A stretch of DNA of 64,000 bases from Lates calcarifer. Taxonomy: Eukaryota; Chordata; Actinopteri; Centropomidae. The notes beneath the pieces are model-generated. The model was not told where the DNA came from. It was given only the letters and a program-made list of their open reading frames with translations, and did no database searches. Shown here piece after piece: positions 35,931 through 47,778 of this stretch; positions within the stretch are counted from its first letter, which is position 1; each line of letters starts with the position of its first letter. Where the stretch lies: the NCBI RefSeq assembly GCF_001640805.2, contig NC_066850.1:12979373-13043372 (forward strand), given 5' to 3'. The position numbers and the translations under genes are program-made.

Positions 35931-37398
35931 GACATGAAATACAACCTAAATTAGATTCTCTTCACACTCACTGTCGTCTCTCTCATGTGGTTGGTCTGCT
36001 GTTTTACCTGGATTCTGTCTCTGCCTGCAGCTTCTCTTTTAATACTTATTTCTCTATAATATTTATTTTCTCTATTTCCTTTTTCTCAGAGGTGGACAAC
36101 AGCTACATGCTTTTGCTTATTTTAGGCTCTGTAGCAAAACGAACCACGCTGAGTTCAGGTTCTTCTCCTAATCCAAATGTTAAACGGAAGCTCCAGCACC
36201 TATTTTAGATGTAAAGATCAGTTCGAGTCACAGTGAAACTCAGTACTACTCAGCCTGTGAAAACTGTTGTATAATGTTCTCTGCCTAATGGCTCTGGAGA
36301 GACTTTGTCATGACTGAGAGAGTAATCACTCACTTCAGCTCGGAGACTACAAATGTTAGCAGAGAGTCGGCATCACAGGCTGGGTTGAGGGAGTATGTGG
36401 GTGTTTCCCAGCTCTAACAAAAGATCTTATTCAGTTTTTTTGGTGTTTGACACATAATAGGGACTAAAAGTCAGGTTATCTTGGCCTCAGTTTTGACCAT
36501 TGTATTTTTGATCTACCTCATCGTTTTGGAAGTGCAACGCTTAATCACTGAAGTCTTCTTTTAAGTCAACATTTGCCAATAAACAAATAGAAAATTACTA
36601 AAAATGCTATTTCCATAAATCCAGAGACAGGGACAGCCAAATTTCACCTTTCTTTTTTGAACTTTCTGCTATTATGTGTCTGATGGAGAGGTGAAGTAGC
36701 ACAGGATCATGGGATTTATTGTCTTCACCACCACTGCCATCGTAGCAGCAGCTACCTCCAGTTAGGATTCCTTCAGTGTCAATAACAGTTTTTACCAGGA
36801 GCTGAATTATCCAGACAGACTGGGTGAATAAATCCGGTAAAAACACTGGATAAAGAAGTTAAATGTTAAAAATCAGTGTTTCTCCAAAGCGGTTTGGCAG
36901 ACATAGCTCTCTGGGGCACTGCTAGCCGAGCTGTTGCTAATGTTTGCTCAGCTTGTTTTTCTCATAACTTCAGATTCAGACGTCTGATGACTAAAATCCT
37001 TTATCTGGTTAAAATATACAGTTAAAAACAACTAACATCTTAAAAGTGTGTATTAAAACAGGCAACCAAATGAAATCAACCATTACCCTGATCAGAATTA
37101 CAGATTTCTGTAGGTTTGAATATTCAATCATGTTCCCATTTCAGGTCGTACTGCCCTGCACCTGCTGAACAAACAGTTGTAGTTCATGAAGTGCTCATTT
37201 TGGGTCATTTAGCTGACTCACTGGCTGAATCTACAAAGCTGACAAATGGCAGCCTCCTTCAGCCATCATCACTCTGCAGTGTTTGGTGAGAGTCAGTAAC
37301 ACACTCAGACAACTATCTTACCAGTAATTGGTGGCATTAGGCAACAGAGCACCACAATCCTACCACAATATAAGGCACAGTGGAGACTTTTGTGTATC

Positions 37399-37403
37399 TG
37401 TGT

Positions 37404-37454
<51 letters not shown>
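37399..37454. repeat. (GT)n microsatellite
   Basis: Long GT run with two AT interruptions. Confidence 0.96.
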
Positions 37455-37455
<1 letters not shown>

Positions 37456-39728
37456 TTTGCATTTTTCCATTACTTGAATAATGATGAACATGCTGCTGTC
37501 AGTGCTGCTGGATGGTGGCTGTAATTGCTTCCGTATCAGAACGACAGACTGACTGAGTGCATGAGTGGCTGCTGTGCTGGCTGATTTGATGTGTGTGTAA
37601 GTGTGTGTGTTTGTGTGTTTGGATATGTCAGCAGTTAGCAGGCTGCCCGACTAATTCAGCTGGTAATGAATCTGTGTGGACAGAGTTCAGGTTGGTTCTC
37701 TCTTAGCTTAAGACCAAGACTCAGATCAAAAATTAAAATTCTGTCATTATTGTCATTACACAGAGAGTTTCAACAGCAAAGGAGGCTGAGGCAACTCTAA
37801 AAATACTGGAGAGACTTCACCAAACACAGTGTTTGGTTGCCTGGATTATGTTGACTGGATGTTTCCAGACCAGGAAGTGAGATACTGCACAGAGGCTGCT
37901 GGGAAAGGGGGTCAAACCGCAAGAGTTTGACACTGGACATCAGGGTTCACATCCTGCATGTTATTAGGTTTAGTCAAATACTGAAAAAGTCTGTGCTCCC
38001 TGCTTCAAGTCAGAGTGGATTTTTTAAATATTCAGCCAAAACCGCAATCGTTCCCTGAACTCTGTTTGTCAAGAACCAAGAGAGTGGAGCTCGATCCAGG
38101 TCTGTTCCTGCCTGAATCAGTGTGTGTGTGATGTGTAAAAAGCTTCAGTTGTGGTATTACAATTATGTGTTTATGCACAGCGAGCACCAGTCTAACTAAG
38201 GTCTAATACAGTGTGGCATTATGGGTTGTTTGCAGTCTCATTGTGTTGCTAGGCTAGCAAGCATTTTCAAGTCCATCTATAGTGATTCTCTCAGAGTTAA
38301 TTAGCCTTAAAAGTGTTTGGTAAGTTCAGTTTAATCTGTAGGAGTTTCTGAGGCTGCTGTAACATGTTCTGCTGCCACAGAGGAAATAATTCATAAAGAA
38401 TGCAAATGAGTTTTTAGCATCTCCTGTAAAAAGTATATAAAGTATATTTACTACAGAAATAAACCTGAGGAGAAGGAACATGTTAGACAGTTAAGAGAAA
38501 TCTGTCACACCTGATGAGCTAAAAAAGGACAATGTGGAAAACTGCCAAATAAAATAATTATGCAAGAGGAATCAACTCACTACAGTAGCTCAAAAGCATT
38601 ATTTCAGGACACAGACATATTCTGTAATGATAATGGCCTCCCCTCTCCACCTCCACCTCCCAGCCACCACCTAAACCATAAACTGCTGATTGTTGTCCAT
38701 ATTGGTTTTGGTACAAGAGCATACAACAGTTGGCATTCTCGCTAGATTTACAGCCACCAGAGCTCCAGTGCTTCAGTGTATTGTCCTGTGTGTTTACTCA
38801 GGTTTAAGGTCCTGACTGTCAAAGACTTAAAAAAATAGTTTGAGTTGGAGGAAAGTTTTAGTTGCTTTTCAGTTAAAACTGGCTTAAAATCACTTGTTCC
38901 CACTTCCAAAATGTCAACATTTCTCCATCCTGAACTTGCTACTTTTACTTGAGTAAAGAATCAGAGTATCTTTCTACCTCTGCTCAGTGTCATGTTTCTC
39001 CTCATACACTCAGTGTTTCACATTTTGGGGTAGGACCCAGGGGTCTGCCTCCCTCTGTCCTCACCACACACATCCCAGATAAAGCTACACATCAATGTAA
39101 TGCTCCTATTTTCAGTATCATTCACGCTCCTACGTCTGTCTCTCTCTCTCCTCCTCACTCTGCGGTCGAGCTCCACTTGTCCACCAATTATCTTTAGCTC
39201 GTTCAGATAAGAGCTGCTCCATATTCAGCAGACACAAGAAGAGAGAACAGAGGAGAGACTCTGAATGCTAAAACGCCTTCGCAGCCACCAGACAACCTGA
39301 AGCCACAGAGACAGAAAGAGAGGAACCTACAGTACACAAATAACAAACAGCTACAGCGAGCGCTGCTGGAGGAGTGTTCATTACACTCCATAATGTGAAA
39401 GAGCCGCACAGAATAAATAACACACTGATTTAGCTGTTCTTAGTGGAGCTAAAAAATGTGAAGTTTGTCCCGTGGTCGGCGTTGAAGGAACAATCATTAA
39501 AATCAGAGTTCAACCTCAGGGGAGCAGATAATAGAATTCATGAAAATATTTCTGTTAGATCTATGTGGCCAAAAGTATGTGGACAACTGGACCCAGTTGC
39601 TAGCTGCCAAACACACACACACAGACTGATGCAAACCGAAGTGATCGTGAAGATGTTGAGCTGTCGGTCCTGATGCAAACTCAAAATCTTTCCCTGCCGC
39701 TCTGCACAAGTGGAAAATCTATATATGA

Positions 39729-39760
39729 GTGTGTGTGTGTGTGTGTGTATGTGTGTGTGT
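39729..39760. repeat. (GT)n microsatellite
   Basis: GT run with one AT interruption. Confidence 0.94.
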
Positions 39761-40974
39761 AGAGGAGACTCAGAGGACAGTGACCATCAGATCGCCTGGG
39801 GGCCGGCTGATTGGCTTGGCTTCCTGCCAACCCGGCCAATCGGAGGCCTTGATTTCCCCGCAGCGATAAAAGCTGAAAAAAAAAAACCTTTTACAGCCGA
39901 GCAGAGTCGACCTTTAAACTAAAGTATCATAACACACCTGGAAACTCTTGGTTTAATATTATAAATGACCTGATTAGTCTCATTAGCTGCCCACTCTGAT
40001 GAAAATGTTATTTTTAGAAGTTGTGCTAGAGGTCATGAGGCTGCAGTGACTTTCTGTTTAAACCCTGGAGATGTTTCACAGATGTTTTTATTAATTACTT
40101 CTGCTGTCTCTTTGTTCCCGTTCACAAAATAAAACCACTTGACTGTTACGTTCACTGTGTACTCCACTTTCCATGCTGCACATTTAACCTTCTGCCAACA
40201 TAAATAAGTGACAACAAGCTTTTATATCCTTAGATCTACATCTATAAACTGTTTGGCAGAGTAGTGCAACAATTTTCTGTGAAGGACAGAAATTAGTTTG
40301 GAAAAATGACAGAAAATAAAAAAAAAAAACTTTTGATGATAATTTCAAAATTGAGCTGATGTGGAGAAACTATGGAGCCAAATGGGCATTTGGAGTTTCT
40401 GACCTGGGTTTCCATCCAAACAACATCCAAATATTTAACAAATTTTCAATAAAGTTTCAGTTTCCATCACACTTAGTTTCCTTTTTGTTATCATTACAAC
40501 AACTTTTCTATCTCAGCCAGATCTAATATAGATTATTGTTTAAATATATTAGTGATACTTTTGACTTTATCTTCAAATTTTCAGTATTTCAACTTTTTGG
40601 AAGGAAACACACTTATTTTCATATATTCTTCATTTGACTGTATTAACGGCTTCAACTGCTTCTTGTCTTTGTGTTTCACTCTTTAAATGGTTGTTATCAC
40701 TGCTTGGCTGCTCATCTGAGACAGGAAGTGAAGTAAGGGTGCCCACGGTGGCAGTTTGAACCAAACTATTATCTTAAATGCTGTCTGTGGACCACAGAGC
40801 AGACAACTCAGCCAAGGAGCTGATGTTGCTCAACCAGAGACAGTGGCGGTAAGGACTCACCATTTGAACGCCGTGACGAGTCGCAGAACAATGAGGATGT
40901 TAGAGACGGATGATAACATCTCTGTCTCTCTCAGCAGAGTGACTCTCATTAACCAGCAGATGGGGTATTTATAT

Positions 40975-41200
40975 AATGTCTTTATTCTGCCTTTCGTTCT
41001 GTTTTCACTGTCATTTCTCCATCTGTTTTATCTGCTCATCTTCCTTTTTTACTCTCTCTTTGCTCCCTGCCATCTCCTCTCTCTCCTTCTTTCTCTCCCT
41101 ATTCTGTTCTCTGTCTGTTCGTTTCTCTTTACATTTTGTCACTCAAATCACTCCACCATCTGTTTCTCTCTGTTTCCCTCTCTTGCTCGCGTTCAGCTGA
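40975..41200 (+). repeat. pyrimidine-rich tract
   Basis: About 225 bp of C/T-rich sequence. It accounts for the hydrophobic half of the longest open frame in the window (40756-41271), which I do not regard as a gene. Confidence 0.75.
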
Positions 41201-41577
41201 CCCAGCATCAGTCTTTCTGTGTTTCTACCAGCATGTTGACCCAGTGTAAACTCAGGGTCAGGGCGGACTGAGTGTGCTCCAGATCCGTGGCGTTTGTGAC
41301 CCCCGTCATCACAGCAGATTGTGGGGATGCACAAAGCCAACATGGGGAGGTTTTCAGGCTCCAGCAGTGATTATACATCTACACAACTCTGACTCAGAGT
41401 TGTGAGGAATTATAATCATGTATAATTTATACTGAACGTTGCCCTTTAATAGGTTGTAATGAGCTTTGAAGCCACAATAAGTTGGAAAGCGTACCCATAA
41501 TCACTCCATAATTACCAATGACAGGGACAAAAGGCGACAACCTGTGTTTGTGCGAACAGCAGAATGGATTTGCTTCA

Positions 41578-41921
41578 TTCTGCAGCAGGACAACAACTCT
41601 GACGGAGTCATGAACTGAATCTCCAGAGATGAGACGAACAAGGAGTCCTGCAGCAGATGGTCTGAGCCCCCCACAGAGTCTTGATCTCAGTATCATGGAG
41701 TCAATCTAGGATTACATGAAGAGACAGAGCACTCTGAGACAGAATAAATCCACAGAAGATGCTGGAACAACCAACTTGCCAAGTACCTGAGAAACTGCAC
41801 GCAGATGTACTATGGAAAACTTGTGCACGATTTAAAGACAAGGGGGGTAACAGCAAATACTGATCTGGTTCTAGGTTTTTGTCTTTCTTTGCTGCACTTT
41901 GTATGAACTTAACCAATAAAT
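41578..41921 (+). pseudogene. Tc1/mariner-like transposase 3' remnant 1
   Basis: Translated fragments resemble the C-terminal part of a Tc1-like DDE transposase: LQQDN near 41580, then PPQSLDLSIMESI and DYMKR around 41670-41725. A stop replaces the Trp expected between ESI and DYMKR. The reading frame shifts between the two pieces and the middle is missing, so it is a dead copy. The end of the element (ataaataaaagctattcat) is where the SINE inserted. Confidence 0.65.
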
Positions 41922-41934
41922 AAAAGCTATTCAT

Positions 41935-42115
41935 GGGGGCACCCTCATATCCAAATGGTTGGGGCGCGTACCACATGGGCCTTGGTGCCCTGAGCAGCTG
42001 GTCCCTGGATCGACTCCACGACATTCCCTCACTCTCTCTCCCTGTTTCCTGTCGCTCTCCACTGTCCTGTCCAAATAAAGGCAAAAAAGCCCCCCCGAAA
42101 TAATAATAATGATAA
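41935..42115 (+). mobile_element. tRNA-derived SINE with 13-bp target duplication
   Basis: The head is a degenerate tRNA: a box A-like region (aatggttggggcgcg) and a box B-like ggatcgactcc about 50 bp later. The body has the tctctctccctgtttcctgt and aataaaggcaaaaaagccc segments typical of a common teleost SINE. It is bounded by perfect direct repeats aaaagctattcat at 41922-41934 and 42116-42128, so its limits are well fixed. Confidence 0.88.
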
Positions 42116-42239
42116 AAAAGCTATTCATAGCATTAAAGTATCATGATGATCGCCATCAAAGTAGAATTAATTAATAAGCTACACAACACTAAAACAACAG
42201 GTGAAGTAAATAACATCATCATGACCATCTTGTTACAAT

Positions 42240-42475
42240 ACAGTGTCCTGCTGGGAAACCCTAGGTCCTTCATTCATCTGGATGTTACTTTGACTCGTAC
42301 CACCCACCTAAACATTGTTGTAGACAAAACATCCTCCAGCAGGACAATGCTCCCACCTCACCACTAAAACTGCTCAGAAATGGCTCAAACAACACGACAA
42401 AGATGCCAGACACCCACAGAGGTCTGTAAGGGGGACACTATATTAGGTGGTATAGGCAGGTGGTTTAAATTTAAA
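42240..42475 (+). pseudogene. Tc1/mariner-like transposase remnant 2
   Basis: Conceptual translation gives HLNIVVDK, then after a frame change QQDNAP (the conserved block around the second catalytic Asp of Tc1-like DDE transposases), then KWLKQHDK-like residues, ending at a tattaggtggtataggcagg motif I associate with the end of such elements. Internal deletions and frameshifts make it inactive. It lies about 110 bp beyond the SINE and differs from remnant 1. Confidence 0.65.
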
Positions 42476-44226
42476 AGGTCAACACAGACCGCCAGAGATA
42501 GGCGTGTTTTTGACCAGTCCTTATCGGAAACCTAGCTTGTTGTTGTGTATGTACAAAACTGTGGCAACTTCCTGACACTGCTACCCTAACCCAAACCTTC
42601 GCACACATGTAGAACTAATCAGGTTTCCAGATCAGATACACCAAAGAGGCAACTGTACTTGATCCTGAGTGACTGCCACTGATATAAGAAAGGAGTAAGA
42701 GTTATATCAGTGCATTCAGTAGCCAGCTTTACACTGGTTTGTCCGGCCAATGAAAATAAAAGTTGTGGGACATCACTTGTAGCTGTGTGAGGAGTTACAG
42801 GAAATAGTGTCCTGCTGCAGACTCAAATCTAAAGTAAATGTTTAAAATCATATTCAGTTACAAAAGTAAGAAGCTTTACTTGTACTCCATCAAATAATTT
42901 TTTATAATTTTTTTTGTGGACTTCTAAATTGACGGCCTCAGGACAGAGCGTGTCTTACATTCTACAGATTGTAACTTCCCCTACAGCAGTTTTGTCATTT
43001 TGAACCATAAACCTGACTTGGCACGACTCCTCCTCGAAGTCCTCCAGGCTAGACATTTTCCTCACACAATGAATGGAAGAGAGCTGTAGACCATAAGAGA
43101 GAGCAGATAAAAAAAGCAAATCAAAAGCCCAGCCAGGTAGTCATGAAGGCTGCAGTGTTATGCAGCGGGAACACAAAAGGTGGACTCTGCAGACAGGGAG
43201 AAAACCTGCTGTTGAGGTGAGACCGTAACAAAAGGGGAGCATCAAAGGAGACATAACGAGGCCATCTGTGACCACGGGTAAACTGCGTCGGCTCTTGTAT
43301 CTGAACCTGATGACAGTTGTTTAAACAGACCTCAGGAACGGGGCTTTATTCATAGGAATTTCAAGGTATTTTCTTAGATTAATTTAGATAAATTAACGCA
43401 CATGCACAGGCTCATAAGCTTCTCTACTAATGACCTCTTAACCTTTTAAAATACATCATCCAGTACTTCGGCCTTGGTCGAGATACTTCAGGTGTGTTTT
43501 TTGTCTGTGCTGGACTCAGTCTTCACACAACCTTGACAAATTCTACATTGTTTGAAATCTCTAAATCTCCTGGGCCTCTCTGTGCAAAGAACTGGTCCAG
43601 ACACCAAATAATTTTCCACACAAGAAGTCCAGCTAGGTCTTATACTTCCCATTTTATGCCCCAGAGATTCACATTTCTCTTATGTTTGTTCCTCTGTAGC
43701 TTTGGTTCAGTGTGCCCTCTACACATTCTGAATCTTTAGTTTTAAAAGTTTGCTTTCAAAAGAGACCGGGGTTATGACTGTAATCTTTTTTACATATAGG
43801 CATATTATTTTCAGGCTTGTGTACAAATATGTGGGTGTCAGGTGTACATATCGTCTACTTGCGACCCTTTGTTACAGGGTGTATTTCTATGAGTTCTAAA
43901 GAAGTCAAACTTCACATTATTTACCAAGAACGGGAACAAAGACATGAAAGTAAAGTCTGAATAAATAAATGGAATTTAGGTTTCTTCATTTTCTTTCCCC
44001 GAAATAATCTTGCAATTTGTACCCGTGGGGCCCAAGCGGCTGGTTTAATATGTTTATGCTGGTACCATATAAAGTTTCAGTGGATCTGTATCCGACTGGT
44101 TTAACAATCTAGTTTACGTCTCTGTCAGTCTGCTGAAGGTTGAAACTGGACCTCATACAACTGGAGTTACAAGGCATGTTTTAAAAGGTCTTTTAGTCAA
44201 TATTTGGTCTTTCTGCTCCTCAAACT

Positions 44227-44594
44227 AATGACTGTATAAAGATGGACATGACAGCTCCCCAAAAGTGAAGCCAAAACATCTTGATCGCCCCCTGGTGGCT
44301 GGTTGCAGTATAGGCCGTAAATCTCGCTCCCTCCATGTTTGTGCATGGGCCAAACTAAAAATATAAAAGTACTTATCAAATACATTTTTCCTGTCGATTT
44401 TGATAGATCTAATCATGTCGATGTGTGTGCAAGTGTTTACTTTTAATTAGTTATTTGATGCAACAAAAAGCAGGTCGATTGATCAGTACGGCGCAGACTC
44501 AAAGTGGCAGCACTCACACCTGGGATATTTTGGCTTCATTTTTGTACACTGGCAGGAAGCGGAGAAGTGTCGTCCATCTTTATTTACAGTCATT
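44227..44594. mobile_element. MITE-like element with long imperfect TIRs
   Basis: The left end aatgactgtataaagatgg is mirrored by the right end ccatctttatttacagtcatt. The complementarity continues inward to gaagccaaaacatc versus gatattttggcttc. The left arm also has cgccccctggtggctgg, a block I recall from a common teleost repeat. Length is 368 bp, with no coding capacity. No clear target duplication is visible. Confidence 0.82.
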
Positions 44595-45076
44595 GTGCCA
44601 AACCAAGGTGTAGTGTAACGTTGAGAACTGTACATTCAGCTGAAATCGATATAATCAGTCTTTTGTTTTGTGTGTATTTGCTCTGCATAAAGAAATTATT
44701 ATTATGGTTATTATTAGCTCATAGAAATAAACATCCATTTATGAAAAACTGAACTAAAGCCTCAGGGCAGCTCCCCCGAGGTGAATATTAACTCACTGTG
44801 GCTAAAGTGGAGTTTGCATACTTTACATAGCAAGCAGCAGTTAGTATTTATTATTTATCATGGTGGCTATGGAGACAAACACTGAATAAATTTTTTATGT
44901 TTAATGTCCAAAAACCACATTTTCTCCCATGTGATGATGGAAATTTTCATTCAATATCTTTGACATGATAAATTCACATGTGCTGTTTTTTTACAGGTGT
45001 GAGAAGGTTAAAAAGGCGTAAAGATGCTGATAACAGAACAATATCAGTCAATCGCAATATGATGTTAGAGCCAATA

Positions 45077-45125
<49 letters not shown>

Positions 45126-45126
45126 G
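45077..45126. repeat. (AGAC)n microsatellite
   Basis: Twelve tandem AGAC units, about 40 bp from the 88-bp duplicated element. Confidence 0.97.
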
Positions 45127-45164
45127 GTGGAGGTCGATAGAAACAACAAACAGAATAATAAAGT

Positions 45165-45252
45165 GATTTATGGCTCCTTCTATTCTAATGAAGTCTACGC
45201 AAACAGCCTCTGAAGTAATAAATTATCCACTTCAAACAAAAACACTGCAGAG
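45165..45252. other. 88-bp duplicated non-coding element, copy 2
   Basis: Second copy of the 23166-23253 element, same orientation, in the intron on the other side of exon A. The octamer-like motif is changed (acgcaaa) but taataaattatcc is kept. Confidence 0.85.
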
Positions 45253-45298
45253 AGACAGAAAGAGCTAATACAGAAGATTAATTAGCCTGGTTCATAGG

Positions 45299-45301
<3 letters not shown>

Positions 45302-45352
<51 letters not shown>
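45302..45352. repeat. (AC)n microsatellite
   Basis: Twenty-five uninterrupted AC units. Confidence 0.97.
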
Positions 45353-45354
<2 letters not shown>

Positions 45355-45687
45355 GACAGGAAAAGTTAATCTAGTAATTAAACTTTTTTTTTCCTAAATG
45401 TAATTTGGCTTCATTGTGTTTTTTATTTAACTCAATCAGTTCCACACTCACTTCTGTCTTCCTCTACAGTGTGTTCACAGTAACACCCAAAACAACAAAT
45501 GCATGAGTTTATCACACGTTTACTACATTTCATCTGCAGTGAATGTGGACTGCTAGTCTGACTTCTGGATCAGGATCTGCCCGCCAAAAAGACATCTGAA
45601 AACAAGATCAGGGCAAGTATCCACAGCAGTCAATTACTCTGGTAAATTAAATGTGCAGGTATCATAAGCAGTACTTGCTAACCTAAT

Positions 45688-46615
45688 ACAAAACATCCAT
45701 TGAAAATGTGCTGTTTTAACCCTCAAGCAGAGCAAACACCCACTTATAAAAAACTAACTCAAAAACGGACTTGTCCAAATACTGCTACTGTATTGACACC
45801 ATTGCACTATTAAGTATTTTCTTCAATCTGCTTGCATCATTCTGTATATACTGTGATTTATACAGTATATTCTGTTTATACTGTTTATTATACTCATATT
45901 GCAAATACTCTGTATTGGATACTCTGTACATTCTGTTATTTATATTCATTTTATATTCATTATTTATATACATTATTTATTATACCATAATATCCTACTG
46001 CTTGCACTTCTGGTTAGATGCAAACTGCATTTCGTTGCTTTGTACTTGTGACATGAGCAATGACAATAAAGTTGAATCTAATCTAATACCAAACTCCCAT
46101 TGAAAATTTGCTGATTTATTTAATACTTTCACAGTGTTAAACATTATAATATCTTGCAGAGCTTCTTAAGAACTTCAACAGAAAATCTGCAGTTTTAACC
46201 CCAAGGCTGGCTATGACAAGATGTGATCACTGCTGTGCGAGTTTCACTCAGATTTAATAGAGTTATAATAATAAATAGTATCTTATCTTGTTAAATCATA
46301 GGTTTGTTATTTTCAAATTTAAAAAATGCTGCACCTCCATTTAAAATCTGCCATTTTAACCCTAAGTGCAGCTAATATCCAGATTGAACTCATCACTGTA
46401 CAATTGTAATATTAGTCATGATTAAAGTATACATTTTCTTGTTACAAATGTGTAAACATATGTCTTATTTTCTAATTTAATACCTAGTGTTAAACCTCCA
46501 TACAAAATCAGCTGTTTTAACCCAAAGTGCAGCCAACATCCAGGTCATACTAAGAAAAGATGTCATCACTGCTGCACAATTATGAGATTAAGTGTGATTT
46601 AATCCACTTATGAAG
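45688..46615 (+). repeat. diverged tandem array, about 160-bp unit, interrupted
   Basis: A module of the form tccattgaaaatctgctgttttaaccc-like sequence then aagtgcagc recurs at 45691, 46091, 46171, 46333 and 46494. The last three are spaced about 160 bp apart. A retroelement tail splits the array between the first and second modules. Confidence 0.72.
45778..46088 (+). mobile_element. probable retroelement 3' end
   Basis: Ends with tgcatttcgttgctttgtac, gcaatgacaataaagttgaa and then an aatctaatctaat tail, the form of a 3' terminus with a short tandem tail that I recall from teleost non-LTR elements. The AT-rich part upstream (tatttatattcatttta) fits. There is no coding sequence, and the 5' limit is uncertain. 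Confidence 0.6.
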
Positions 46616-47157
46616 TTAATCCTCCTTTGTCCGAGCAGCCTTCGGGCTAATGATGAGGCTCATTAGGAGGATGTCATTGTTCAGCTGAAGTGCTGTCCAG
46701 TGGCATGTAAGTAGCTTCAGGCTGAACCAGTTCTGTCTCTAATAACGTAAATCTGAGCGTGTTAACTGAGGTTAACCACCAAAGCCTCGAGATATGGGAA
46801 ACACCAAATACTGTTCATTAGAAATCCTCTACTTCTTATTTATAGAAAACAAATTACATCTTCAGCTCCCCTGTGTTTCCTGAAAGTGAATAAAGAGCAA
46901 CTGAGCTCTGTTACAGCTGATGTGGAAGGTGGTGGTTACCATGGTTAAAAACAGGTGATGATGATTAATTTATAGATTCATAGAGGTAAATCTATCTTTC
47001 TTGCAGCTTAAACAGAGTGAATGATAAAATGGAAGCAATACAATGGTCACATTTGAGTTGGATAACAATTTTTTCTATTTACATATTCTAATTAATTGCA
47101 AGTCTTGTCATCAGTGAACATTATTTAGAAGCAGAGGTGATTGGTAGAACTTGCTTC

Positions 47158-47778
47158 TTAAGTCATGATGTCACGATATACGGTTTCCCTGTTTCCGGGT
47201 CCAACTTCACAGAGTCTCTATTGTTTTTCCAAATGCTGCAGTGCTGTGTCCCGAGTCCAATCAACCTATCTCACCTAGCTAACATTAGCACCTGGTAAAA
47301 GCAGGTACCCCAATATAAGTTGTGGGTTTTACAGGGTGTTTGTTGCTATGAGCCCACAGCTTTGCATTTCAGTTGTCACTCCTTTTCTGTGCTGTCCAAA
47401 AATAGTGAAAATAGCTGGCTAAGGCCAACTTTTTTTTTTTTTTTGCTTTAGCTGGGCAGCACAGAAAAGGATTGACAACCGAAACACAAAGTGTGCGCTC
47501 ATTGCAAGAAATACAGTGTAAAACCCAGAGCTTATATCAGGGTTGAAAGCTAGCTAACGTTAGCACCCACTAGCATCTAACTTTGTTGTACTGTAACTTA
47601 CTTTATCAACTACAGCCATTTCTACTTCTCTCTCTCGTCACAAGGAAAGCGGTAGAATGACACTGAATAGGTTTTTGGACTCAGATCTATTCAAACAACA
47701 CCGGACACAGTACTGCAGCATCTTGAAAACAGGAGCACCTCAGCAAAGTTGGACCCAGAAACAGTATTTTTGACTTAA
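47158..47778. mobile_element. TTAA-flanked snapback element, family F1, copy 2
   Basis: About 620 bp between two TTAA sites. Left arm blocks (gtttccgggtccaactt, tccttttctgtgctg, gggttttaca) return as reverse complements in the right arm, centred near the T-run at 47430. The element would therefore fold into one long imperfect stem. No coding capacity is seen. Confidence 0.8.

Noticed and set aside
35825..36208. 127-codon frame, plus strand
   Set aside because: Crosses a CA microsatellite (Thr-His repeats) and shows no other coding sign.
40756..41271. Longest open frame in the window (171 codons, plus strand)
   Set aside because: Its second half is the translation of a C/T-rich tract; no family motif, no splice support and no conserved domain can be seen.
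45771..46103. 110-codon Tyr/Ile/Leu-rich frame
   Set aside because: It is the translation of an AT-rich retroelement 3' region.
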